Shown: piece by piece, positions 48,586 through 56,353 of the stretch | Numbering within the stretch: the stretch's first letter is position 1 | Layout of the letters: each line of letters opens with the position of its first letter | NCBI GenBank assembly: GCA_902792535.1 | Contig: CADAZU010000008.1 | Span: forward strand, 1 to 64,000 | Length of the DNA: 64,000 bases | Direction: 5' to 3' | DNA from: an uncultured Bacteroidales bacterium | GTDB lineage: Bacteria; Bacteroidota; Bacteroidia; Bacteroidales; Paludibacteraceae | Notes under the pieces: model-generated | Databases searched by the model: none | What the model was told of the DNA's origin: nothing | What the model saw: only the letters and a program-made list of their open reading frames with translations | Position numbers and translations under genes: made by a program

Positions 48586-50027
48586 TGCGCAAATTCCTAT
48601 TCATATTACTATGCGCATGTGCGCTCTTGGGATGCAAGGAATACCGCGTTTCGGACGATCCGACCTTGCGTCTCGCTTTCTCGGCGGACACGCTGTCGTT
48701 TGACTCGGTTTTCACGGAGCAAGGCAGCGCGACGCTCCAGCTCATGGTCTATAACCGCAACGCGTCGGCGCTGAAGATTGACCGGATTTGGATGGAGGAT
48801 GGCGAAGCTTTCCGCATCAACATAGACGGCGAGATGGATCTCTCGCGTCTTACCGACCTGCAGATCAACGGCGGAGACAGTCTGTTTGTCTTCGTGCGCG
48901 TGACCGATTTCGGTCCTATGGCGGAGGACGGAGTGATCCTGATTGAAGATCTGCTGCATTTCCATCTGGCGAACGGAGTCAGCCAAGAAGTGCTGCTGGA
49001 GGCGTACGCCCAAAACGCCACACGCATCGGTAAGAAAGGCAAAGGAAGAACGGTCGTTTCGCAATATACGTTCACCACAGAGCGTCCCTATATCATTTAT
49101 GATACGCTGGTAGTGAACGGACCATTGACAATACAAGCCGGTGCACGAATCTACATGCATTCCAGCGCGTGCATCTATGCGCAAGGGGACGTGACAGCAG
49201 AAGGCACAAAGGAGAACCCTATCCTCATTCGTCCGGATAGACTGGACCGGCTCTTTGACTCGGTGCCTTACCTCTATGCCGGGGGCGGATGGAACGGACT
49301 GTATTTCGTCTCGGAGGAGCCTAAGACCTATAGCCTGCGGTATGTGGACATTCTCTCCGGCAACGTGGGTCTCTATTGCGCCAGCACATGCACCGACGCC
49401 CTGCCGCAACTGACGATGGACGGATGCCGCATTCATAACCATACTTCGTATGGCTTGGTTCTCAACCATGTCGATGCCCTGGTGACAAACACCGAGATCA
49501 GCAACTGCGCCTCCTATTGCGTATATTGCAACGGCGGCAAGCATGAGTTCATTCATACCACGATCGCATCCTATTTCGGCTACACCAATATCCGCATCCA
49601 GTCGGCGACAAAAGAAGAGACCGCAGCGGTCTATATCGACAATCTTGCTAAGACCCCGCCGCAGACGATCGCCTCGTTCTGCAACTCGATCATTACCGGC
49701 TACCTGCCGAACCAAGTAGTGGTCGCAACGCCTTTTGACCGCTACTACCCGGGGGCTTTCACGGGAAACTACCTGAAAACCGACACGCTCGCTATTCCGC
49801 ATGCCGAAGCCAATGTCTATTGGCAGAAGACGGACACTGCCCGCGTCTTCCGCAACGATTACTATAAATACAAGGAATATATCTATTATGATTTCCGTCC
49901 TGACACACTCAGTCCGGTGATCGGTATTGCCGATAGTCTGGCGGCACTCCCCTATCCTATGGACCGCAACGGAGTCTCTCGCGCACTCATGCGTCCGGAC
50001 GCAGGCTGCTATCAACATCAGCCTTGA
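48582..50027 (+). CDS. Lipoprotein with right-handed beta-helix
   Basis: The start is ATG 48582 (MMRKFLFILLCACALLGC), overlapping the porT stop (ATGATG); the mature protein begins at the lipobox cysteine of ALLGCKEY. It has an N-terminal beta-sandwich (SFDSVFTEQGSATLQLMVYNRNASALKIDRIW) and a repeating beta-helix (TIQAGARIYMHSSACIYAQGDVTAEGTKENPILI, LTMDGCRIHNHTSYGLVLNHVDALVTNTEISNCA). Such proteins are surface- or periplasm-anchored and often act on or bind polysaccharides; no catalytic residue can be picked out. The 3' end overlaps the convergent ribF by 41 bases. Confidence 0.85.
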   Translation: MMRKFLFILLCACALLGCKEYRVSDDPTLRLAFSADTLSFDSVFTEQGSATLQLMVYNRNASALKIDRIWMEDGEAFRINIDGEMDLSRLTDLQINGGDSLFVFVRVTDFGPMAEDGVILIEDLLHFHLANGVSQEVLLEAYAQNATRIGKKGKGRTVVSQYTFTTERPYIIYDTLVVNGPLTIQAGARIYMHSSACIYAQGDVTAEGTKENPILIRPDRLDRLFDSVPYLYAGGGWNGLYFVSEEPKTYSLRYVDILSGNVGLYCASTCTDALPQLTMDGCRIHNHTSYGLVLNHVDALVTNTEISNCASYCVYCNGGKHEFIHTTIASYFGYTNIRIQSATKEETAAVYIDNLAKTPPQTIASFCNSIITGYLPNQVVVATPFDRYYPGAFTGNYLKTDTLAIPHAEANVYWQKTDTARVFRNDYYKYKEYIYYDFRPDTLSPVIGIADSLAALPYPMDRNGVSRALMRPDAGCYQHQP

Positions 50028-50862
50028 TCTGCTCTTGCAGTTCCTGTAATGAATTGAACCTTCGCTCCTCGCGAATAAAGCGGTCGAACTGAATTTCCAT
50101 CTGTTCGCCGTATAAGTCTCCCTTGAAAGAAGGAATATGTACCTCTATGGTAAGGTCGCTATTTCCGACCGTAGGATTCGTACCGATATTCAGCATAGCG
50201 GGTCTTTGCGCCATGCCGGAGGTCGTCACGCGCACTGAATAGACACCCGCGCGAGGCAGGATCTTATGGACATTCTCCGGAGCTATATTGGCGGTCGGGA
50301 AACCCAGACTGCGTCCTATACCCCGCCCGTGTACGACCGTGCCGGAGAGCGAGTACGGACGACCTAACAGCTCTGCGGCGACCGCTACATTGCCATTCTC
50401 CAGCGCGCGACGGATCTCTGTCGAAGAGACATGCCATTCGCCCTCGACGTACTCATGCATCGTCAGAACCTCTATCCCTGTCTCCGCTCCGAGAGCGCGG
50501 TACGCCTGCGAGTGCTTCAGCCCGTCGGAGCCGAAACGATGGTCATAACCCATCAGAATGACCCGGACGTCGTACTCCTCCTTGAGCCGCCTCATGAACT
50601 GTGCCGCAGTAAGCGGTTGCACTTCCTCGAAAGGCAACATAACCACCTCGCCATACAGCTCCAGCAGCGCTTTTCGCTCCGCCGGCGTGGTCAGCAACTG
50701 AGGGATAAAATCCGCCTGCAGCACCGCCCTGGGGTGCTCTTCGAACGTGACGATCAGCGGCGTCAACTGCCGCTCGTCGGCTATCCGGCGCAACTGCTCA
50801 AAGAGATATTGGTGCCCCCTATGGACACCGTCAAAGAACCCTATGGTCGCTATCCGGCTCAC
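49987..50862 (-). CDS. ribF: Bifunctional riboflavin kinase / FAD synthetase
   Basis: A 291-residue enzyme making FMN then FAD. The N-terminal adenylyltransferase has ATIGFFDGVHRGHQYLFEQL and MGYDHRFGSDGLKHSQ; the C-terminal riboflavin kinase has YSLSGTVVHGRGIGRSLGFPTANI and MLNIGTNPTV, and the family's EVHIPSF. It overlaps the 117-residue gene upstream by 4 bases and converges with the beta-helix lipoprotein, with which the last 41 bases are shared. Confidence 0.95.
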   Translation of the reverse strand: MSRIATIGFFDGVHRGHQYLFEQLRRIADERQLTPLIVTFEEHPRAVLQADFIPQLLTTPAERKALLELYGEVVMLPFEEVQPLTAAQFMRRLKEEYDVRVILMGYDHRFGSDGLKHSQAYRALGAETGIEVLTMHEYVEGEWHVSSTEIRRALENGNVAVAAELLGRPYSLSGTVVHGRGIGRSLGFPTANIAPENVHKILPRAGVYSVRVTTSGMAQRPAMLNIGTNPTVGNSDLTIEVHIPSFKGDLYGEQMEIQFDRFIREERRFNSLQELQEQIKADVDSSLRPDA

Positions 50863-51212
50863 TCTTCGCTGTAATAGCCGTGCTCGATGCCGTACTGCAA
50901 TTCGGCGTCTTGAATCAACTGGATTTGCACTGCCGAAATAGGACGTTGCTCCTCTTTCATTGCTGCCAGCACGAAATTAAGTTGCTCGGTTTCATCCACC
51001 TCGCCGTCCAGATACTCCATCTCTTCCGTCTCCGGATCGACACGGACCAAACCCTTTTCCTCCAAATAGTCGTCCATCAGATCCAACACCAGCAGAATAT
51101 CGTCCGCCGTCAACTCTCCGCGGTCCTCCGCAGGGATCGAATCATAGATAAAAGAGACCAATTCACGCTCTTCCGGCTCCAAAAGAGCCATCTCAATACT
51201 ATTATTTTCCAT
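50859..51212 (-). CDS. Small acidic conserved Bacteroidetes protein
   Basis: A 117-residue, strongly acidic protein of helices (MENNSIEMALLEPEERELVSFIYDSI, ILLVLDLMDDYLEEKGLV). No motif for a known activity is visible. It is co-transcribed with ribF from the divergent promoter at 51228-51263. Function unknown; possibly a small regulator or assembly factor. Confidence 0.75.
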   Translation of the reverse strand: MENNSIEMALLEPEERELVSFIYDSIPAEDRGELTADDILLVLDLMDDYLEEKGLVRVDPETEEMEYLDGEVDETEQLNFVLAAMKEEQRPISAVQIQLIQDAELQYGIEHGYYSEE

Positions 51213-51227
51213 AATTTTTCGAAATTA

Positions 51228-51263
51228 TTTGCAAAAGTACTATTTTTTTTGTAATTTTGCAAA
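51228..51263. promoter_or_regulatory. Interleaved symmetrical divergent promoters of cdsA and ribF operons
   Basis: Plus strand: TTTG 51228-51231, 20 bases, TAATTTTG 51252-51259, for cdsA. Minus strand: TTTG 51260-51263, 20 bases, TACTTTTG 51232-51239, for the ribF operon. Each -33 box abuts the -7 box of the other. Both start codons lie 19 bases beyond their -7 box (51279 and 51212). Confidence 0.85.
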
Positions 51264-51278
51264 AATTTTTGAAGAAAA

Positions 51279-52124
51279 ATGACAGAATTTGTTAAACGCA
51301 CGCTCAGCGGAGCCGTTTTTGTAGCCGCTGTGGTCGGATCAATCCTATGGAGTTCGTTCGCTTTTGACGCGCTGTTTCTGCTGTTCTGCGTGCTGGCGGT
51401 GGATGAGTTTCACCGTCTGGTTCGCTCCCCTCGTGCGCTGCGGATTTATTCGTTTGTAGCGACGCTCTTCCTCTGGGCGGCGGTGATCTGCATCCCTTGG
51501 CAGCCTTTTGCACTCACGCTGGCTTTCTCCTATCTCCTGCTGGTCGTTTTTGCGTTGCTGGACGAGATCTGGAACACGTCGGACAAGCCGCTTCATAACT
51601 GGGGAAACCTCTTGATCTCGCAGCTCATGATCGCCCTTCCTATGGCGACGCTCGGGGTGCTCTGTTACCTGGACAAATGGCTTCTGCTCGCTCTTTTCGT
51701 ACTGATATGGGTCAATGACACCGGTGCGTATTGCGTCGGTTCCTCTACGGCGAAGCTGCCGAAAGGCAATCATAAGATGTCCCCTCATATTAGTCCGAAG
51801 AAGAGTTGGGAAGGACTCATAGGCGGATTTGTCTTCGCGATGGCAGCGGCGCTGTTACTCCACCATTTCGGATGGTTCGGTTCGATTGCTTCGCCTGCCA
51901 CGGGATGGCTGGTGCCCTGCCTTTTTGCGCTCGTGGTGTCCACTTTCGGTACGATGGGAGATTTGATGGAGAGCCTGCTCAAACGCTCTGTTGGAGTCAA
52001 AGACTCGGGACGATTTTTACCGGGGCACGGAGGTGTGTTAGACCGTTTTGACAGCGTCCTGCTGGCGGGACCGATAATAACTGCTTTTTGCTGGATATGC
52101 TATCTCATTGTGCCGCTCTTCTGA
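51279..52124 (+). CDS. cdsA: Phosphatidate cytidylyltransferase
   Basis: A 281-residue multi-pass membrane protein with eight predicted hydrophobic segments. The CdsA signature at the C-terminus is visible: ISPKKSWEGLIGGFVFA, then GDLMESLLKRSVGVKDSGRFLPGHGGVLDRFDSVLLAGP, with the S-x3-R-x2-K-x4-D-x5-P-x-H-G-G pattern. It activates phosphatidic acid to CDP-diacylglycerol for phospholipid synthesis. Overlaps the acyltransferase gene by about 30 bases. Confidence 0.95.
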   Translation: MTEFVKRTLSGAVFVAAVVGSILWSSFAFDALFLLFCVLAVDEFHRLVRSPRALRIYSFVATLFLWAAVICIPWQPFALTLAFSYLLLVVFALLDEIWNTSDKPLHNWGNLLISQLMIALPMATLGVLCYLDKWLLLALFVLIWVNDTGAYCVGSSTAKLPKGNHKMSPHISPKKSWEGLIGGFVFAMAAALLLHHFGWFGSIASPATGWLVPCLFALVVSTFGTMGDLMESLLKRSVGVKDSGRFLPGHGGVLDRFDSVLLAGPIITAFCWICYLIVPLF

Positions 52125-52963
52125 GTCGCATGCCCCTCGGCGTGCACTACGGGATAGCGGACTATATCCTCTATCCGCTGCTCTATTATGTGGCGCGGTA
52201 CAGGAGAAAGATCGTGGCTAAAAACCTTGCGCTCTCTTTTCCTGAGAAGAGTGAGGGAGAGCGGACACGCATCGCACGGGATTTCTACCACCAGTTCTGT
52301 TATACCTTCGTCGAGTCGGTCTATGGCTACAGGATCTCGGACGAAGAGATGCGGCAGCGCGTGGTCTTCGAGGGGATGGATGAAGTGAACAGGCTGGTCG
52401 ATGCAGCCGGCGGAGGGATCTTCATGCTGGCGCATTTCGGCAACTGGGAATGGATGGCGTCCGTTCAGCAGTGGCTCTCGCCGGGAGTGACCGAACTCAA
52501 CGTCTATCGGCGGCTCAAGAGCCAAGCGATGGACCGACTGATGCTCGACCTGCGCGCCAAACGAGGCGGTGCGTGCGTCGAGAAACAGCGGATATTACGC
52601 GAACTTGTGCGTCTGCGAGCAGAGAAGAAACCCGCAACGGTGGGACTGCTCAGCGACCAGAAACCGCGACCGGAAGTGACGCGCACATGGACCACTTTCT
52701 TGAACCAAGAGACGGGTTTTCTGGACGGAGGAGAGATGCTGGGTAAGAAATTCGGTTATCCTGTCTTTTACGCGTATATCACCCGCGAGAAGCGAGGGTA
52801 CTACCGCACCAGAATGATGCTCCTCTCTGCCACACCCCAAGAGACAGCCGAAGGCGAGATCACGAGGGCGTACGCACGGCTCCTGGAGCAGAATATACAG
52901 GAACAGCCTGCCCTCTGGCTTTGGTCGCACAACCGATGGAAATGGAAAAGAATTGATAATTGA
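52097..52963 (+). CDS. Lipid A biosynthesis late acyltransferase (LpxL/LpxM family)
   Basis: A membrane-anchored acyltransferase that adds a secondary fatty acyl chain to lipid A. Visible motifs: LYYVARYRRKIVAKNLALSFPEKS, the catalytic HFGNWEW (H-x4-E) and ATVGLLSDQKPRPE; the family also has an acidic residue in the QETGFLDG segment. The start is set to ATG 52097; TTG at 52088 is possible. It overlaps the end of cdsA. The last codons (RIDN) run into the next heptamer array. Confidence 0.85.
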   Translation: MLSHCAALLSRMPLGVHYGIADYILYPLLYYVARYRRKIVAKNLALSFPEKSEGERTRIARDFYHQFCYTFVESVYGYRISDEEMRQRVVFEGMDEVNRLVDAAGGGIFMLAHFGNWEWMASVQQWLSPGVTELNVYRRLKSQAMDRLMLDLRAKRGGACVEKQRILRELVRLRAEKKPATVGLLSDQKPRPEVTRTWTTFLNQETGFLDGGEMLGKKFGYPVFYAYITREKRGYYRTRMMLLSATPQETAEGEITRAYARLLEQNIQEQPALWLWSHNRWKWKRIDN

Positions 52964-52979
52964 GAATTGAGAATTGAAG
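52951..52979 (+). repeat. Heptamer junction array providing a TTG start
   Basis: Four heptamers AATTGAT, AATTGAG, AATTGAG, AATTGAA in perfect register. They contain the acyltransferase stop TGA and the TTG start (52974) of the glycosyltransferase. Confidence 0.9.
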
Positions 52980-53867
52980 TGTAGTATAATTATATTGAAT
53001 TGGAATGGCGCAGAGATGCTACGGACTTATCTGCCGTCTGTCATCGCGCATACGGCTCTGCCGGAGTGCGAGGTCATTGTGGCGGATAATGGCAGCACGG
53101 ACAATAGTCCAGAGGTGCTGGCGCAGGAGTTTCCCGCCGTGCGTACCATCGTGCTGGATCGCAACTACGGTTTTGCCGAAGGCTACAACCGTGCGATCGC
53201 ACAGGTCTCGTCCGAGTACGTCGTCCTGCTCAATTCCGATGTCGAAGTGACGGAGGGTTGGCTCTCTCCCCTGCTCGACTACCTTGAGGCGCATCCGGAG
53301 ACTGCCGCAGTGCAGCCTAAGATCCGCAGCTGGCGCAAACGCGAGTATTTCGAGCATGCCGGCGCTGCCGGAGGCTACCTCTCATGGCTGGGTTACCCGT
53401 ATTGCCGCGGACGTCGTTTCGGACGCGTGGAGCAAGACCACGGTCAGTACGACACGGTGGCAGAGATCGACTGGACGACGGGAGCCGCTATGTGCGTCCG
53501 CAGAGAGGTCTATGTCTCCTGCGGAGGACTGGACGCGGCTTTCTTCGCCCACATGGAGGAGATCGACCTGTGCTGGCGGATGAGGAACAAAGGATGGAAA
53601 CTGGCTTGCGTGCCGCAGAGCACCGTCTTCCACCTCGGAGGCGGCGCACTCAGTTACGACAATCCGCGCAAGACCTTCCTTAATTTCCGCAACAACCTGC
53701 TCATGATCTACAAGAACCGCCCGTTCCCTTGGATGGTACTGAGCATCCGGTTCTTCCTCGACTACGCCGCAGCGGCTATGTTCCTGCTCACGGGCAAGAA
53801 AGGCAGCGCCAAAGCCATCCTCGACGCTCGCCGCGAATACAAACAAATGCGGCAGGCATACAAATGA
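52974..53867 (+). CDS. Family 2 glycosyltransferase (rhamnosyl-transferase type)
   Basis: A 297-residue GT2 enzyme. The N-terminus KCSIIILNWNGAEMLRTYLPS fits this family exactly from the TTG start, followed by EVIVADNGSTDNSP, the G-x-N-x-A/G pattern in YGFAEGYNRAI and LLNSDVEV (DxD variant). The second half has TGAAMCVRREVYVSCGGLD and FFAHMEEIDLCWRM, typical of WbbL-like rhamnosyltransferases. It sits between the lipid A acyltransferase and ftsY, so it may act on LPS or another glycolipid. Acceptor unknown. Confidence 0.9.
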   Translation: MKCSIIILNWNGAEMLRTYLPSVIAHTALPECEVIVADNGSTDNSPEVLAQEFPAVRTIVLDRNYGFAEGYNRAIAQVSSEYVVLLNSDVEVTEGWLSPLLDYLEAHPETAAVQPKIRSWRKREYFEHAGAAGGYLSWLGYPYCRGRRFGRVEQDHGQYDTVAEIDWTTGAAMCVRREVYVSCGGLDAAFFAHMEEIDLCWRMRNKGWKLACVPQSTVFHLGGGALSYDNPRKTFLNFRNNLLMIYKNRPFPWMVLSIRFFLDYAAAAMFLLTGKKGSAKAILDARREYKQMRQAYK

Positions 53868-53894
53868 ACAAATTGTAAATGAACAAATTGTAAC
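53865..53894 (+). repeat. Two 15-base units before ftsY
   Basis: ATGAACAAATTGTAA occurs twice in tandem (7 plus 8 bases); the first overlaps the glycosyltransferase stop. It is a variant of the heptamer arrays. Confidence 0.75.
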
Positions 53895-53901
53895 TATATT
53901 T

Positions 53902-54861
53902 ATGGCCTTTTTCGGTTTATTCAACAGAGAGAAAAAAGAGACCTTGGACAAAGGTCTGGAGCGCAGCAAAGAGTCTGTGCTGAGCAAGATCAGTCATGCC
54001 ATCGCCGGCAAATCGACGATAGACGACGATGTGCTGGATAATTTGGAGGAAGCGCTCATCACGTCCGATGTGGGCGTCGAGACGACCTTGCGCATCATCG
54101 AGCGTGTACAGGAGCGCGTGAAGCGAGACAAGTACATCGGCACAGACGAGCTGAACAGACTTCTGATCGACGAGATCGCATCGTTGCTGCAGGAGAACAA
54201 CGTCGAAGACGTGCTGGATTTCAGCGCACCGCTGCCCGCCAAACCCTATGTGATCATGGTCGTCGGCGTCAACGGCGTCGGCAAAACGACCACCATCGGC
54301 AAGCTGGCTTACCAGTACAAAGCGGCGGGCAAGAAAGTCTATCTCGGCGCAGCGGACACGTTCCGCGCAGCGGCTGTAGAGCAGCTCTGCATCTGGGGCG
54401 AGCGCGTAGGTGTGCCGGTGATCAAACAGCAACAGGGCTCCGACCCTGCCTCCGTTGCGTTCGACACGCTCCAGTCCGCCAAAGCCAATGACGCCGATGT
54501 CGTGCTGATCGACACCGCCGGGCGTCTGCATAACAAGATCAACCTCATGAACGAGCTGACAAAGATCAAGTCCGTCATGCAGAAAGTAGTGCCGGACGCG
54601 CCGCACGATGTGATGCTCGTGCTGGATGGTTCTACGGGTCAGAATGCGTTCGAGCAGGCGCGACAGTTCACTGCGGCGACGCAAGTATCATCTCTTGCTA
54701 TCACCAAACTGGACGGCACTGCCAAAGGCGGCGTAGTGATCGGCATCTCCGACCAATTCAAGATCCCTGTCCGTTACATCGGTTTGGGAGAACAGATGAC
54801 CGACCTGCAACCCTTCGACCGCATCGAGTTCGTCCGCTCCCTCCTGACCAATAACAAATGA
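53902..54861 (+). CDS. ftsY: Signal recognition particle receptor FtsY
   Basis: A 319-residue NG-domain GTPase that docks the SRP-ribosome complex at the membrane. G1 GVNGVGKTTTIGKLA, the DTFRAAAVEQL box, G3 DTAGRLHN and G4 TKLDGTAKGG are visible, with the closing YIGLGEQMTDLQPF. It lacks the long acidic A domain of E. coli FtsY, as expected for Bacteroidetes. Its stop TGA lies in the following CAAATNN array. Confidence 0.96.
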   Translation: MAFFGLFNREKKETLDKGLERSKESVLSKISHAIAGKSTIDDDVLDNLEEALITSDVGVETTLRIIERVQERVKRDKYIGTDELNRLLIDEIASLLQENNVEDVLDFSAPLPAKPYVIMVVGVNGVGKTTTIGKLAYQYKAAGKKVYLGAADTFRAAAVEQLCIWGERVGVPVIKQQQGSDPASVAFDTLQSAKANDADVVLIDTAGRLHNKINLMNELTKIKSVMQKVVPDAPHDVMLVLDGSTGQNAFEQARQFTAATQVSSLAITKLDGTAKGGVVIGISDQFKIPVRYIGLGEQMTDLQPFDRIEFVRSLLTNNK

Positions 54862-54903
54862 CAAATGTCAAATATCAAATGTCAAATATCAAATCACAAA
54901 TAC
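54855..54903 (+). repeat. Heptamer array CAAATNN between ftsY and aspA
   Basis: Seven perfect tandem heptamers: CAAATGA, CAAATGT, CAAATAT, CAAATGT, CAAATAT, CAAATCA, CAAATAC. The first has the ftsY TGA; one base follows the last before the aspA ATG. Confidence 0.9.
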
Positions 54904-54904
54904 T

Positions 54905-56296
54905 ATGAACTATCGTATTGAATCCGATCTGCTCGGTGAATTGCAAGTGCCGGCAGAAGCATACTACGGCGTGCAGACGCAACGTGGTATTAACAATTAC
55001 CAGGTCTCAAACCTCAAGATGTCCGATTTCCCGGAGTACATCATTGCCATGGCATATATCAAGCTGGCGGCAGTGGAGGCGAACCATGAACTCGGTGTGA
55101 TCAACGACGAGATTTACGCCGCTATCGCACAGGCTTGCCGCGAGATCATTGACGGTAAGATGCACGACCAGTTCCCGACCGATATGGTACAGGGCGGCGC
55201 GGGCACGACCGTTAACATGAATGCCAACGAGGTCATTGCCAACCGTGCTTTGGAGATCATGGGACACCAACGCGGCGAGTACCAGTTCTGCTCGCCGAAC
55301 GACCATGTCAACTGCGCGCAATCGACCAACGATGCATACCCCTCTGCTTTCCGCTATGCCTTCATCCGCATGAACAGAGGGCTGGTAGCCGAACTCCAGA
55401 ACCTGATCGCATCGCTGCGCAAGAAAGGCGACGAGTACAACGACTCGATTAAGATGGGTCGCACCCAACTCCAGGACGCTGTACCTATGACGAGCGGGCA
55501 GGAGTTCCATGCCTTTGCCAACAACCTCGAAGAAGAGGTAGCGAACCTCGAGCGCAACGTCAAACTGCTCTATGAGATCAACATGGGCGGCACGGCAATC
55601 GGAACGGGTCTGAATGCCGTAGCGGGCTATGCGGAGCTCTGTATCAGGAAGATGTGCGAACTCACGGGCGAACCCTTCGAACTGGCGTCCGATCTCGTGG
55701 AGGCAACGCCTGACACAGGAGCCTATGTCTCCTATTCGGCGGCGCTGAAACGTCTGGCGGTCAAACTGTCCAAGACCTGCAACGACCTTCGTCTCATGGC
55801 GTCCGGTCCGCGATGCGGTCTGAATGAAATCAACCTGCCACCGATGGCGCCGGGATCGTCAATCATGCCGGGCAAAGTGAACCCCGTCATTCCGGAGGTC
55901 ACCAACCAAGTGTGCTTCAAGGTCATCGGTAATGATACAGCGGTCACTTTTGCTGCAGAGGCAGGTCAACTTCAGCTCAACGTCATGGAGCCGATCATTA
56001 CCGAGTGCATCTTCGAGTCCATCACATGGCTGCGCAATGTAATGAAGATCCTGCGCGAGAAATGTATCGACGGCATTACCATCAACCGCGAGCATAATAT
56101 GGAGACCGTCAAGCACTCCATCGGCATCGTAACCGCCCTCAATCCGGTCATCGGCTACAAGGCTTCGACCAAGATTGCAAAAGAAGCGCTGGAGACAGGC
56201 AAGAGTGTCTATAACCTGGTGCTGGAGCACGGACTGCTGAGCAAGGAACAACTGGACGAACTGCTCGATCCGAAGAACATGCTGGCAAGCCACTAA
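54905..56296 (+). CDS. aspA: Aspartate ammonia-lyase
   Basis: A 463-residue member of the fumarase/aspartase superfamily, giving fumarate and ammonia from L-aspartate. The signature is GSSIMPGKVNPVIPEV. Also present are GAGTTVNMNANEVIANRALEI, STNDAYPSAFRYA and GTAIGTGLNA. Aspartase rather than fumarase is suggested by MNYRIESDLLGELQVPAEAYYGVQTQRGINNYQVS. Its TAA stop begins another heptamer array. Confidence 0.92.
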   Translation: MNYRIESDLLGELQVPAEAYYGVQTQRGINNYQVSNLKMSDFPEYIIAMAYIKLAAVEANHELGVINDEIYAAIAQACREIIDGKMHDQFPTDMVQGGAGTTVNMNANEVIANRALEIMGHQRGEYQFCSPNDHVNCAQSTNDAYPSAFRYAFIRMNRGLVAELQNLIASLRKKGDEYNDSIKMGRTQLQDAVPMTSGQEFHAFANNLEEEVANLERNVKLLYEINMGGTAIGTGLNAVAGYAELCIRKMCELTGEPFELASDLVEATPDTGAYVSYSAALKRLAVKLSKTCNDLRLMASGPRCGLNEINLPPMAPGSSIMPGKVNPVIPEVTNQVCFKVIGNDTAVTFAAEAGQLQLNVMEPIITECIFESITWLRNVMKILREKCIDGITINREHNMETVKHSIGIVTALNPVIGYKASTKIAKEALETGKSVYNLVLEHGLLSKEQLDELLDPKNMLASH

Positions 56297-56319
56297 ACAC
56301 TAAACACTAAAACACTAAA
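56291..56319 (+). repeat. Heptamer array CACTAAA after aspA
   Basis: CACTAAA, CACTAAA, CACTAAAA, CACTAAA in a row; the first contains the aspA TAA. Confidence 0.85.
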
Positions 56320-56322
56320 CAT

Positions 56323-56353
56323 AAAAAAAGGAGGTCACCGACCTCCTTTTTTT
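56323..56353. terminator. Bidirectional terminator between aspA and the Ser/Thr-rich gene
   Basis: AAAAAAAGGAGGT, a 5-base loop, ACCTCCTTTTTTT: perfect inverted repeat with T and A tails. Confidence 0.9.

Noticed and set aside
48609..50018. 469-residue open frame on the minus strand
   Set aside because: It is the antisense of the beta-helix lipoprotein; no recognisable motif.
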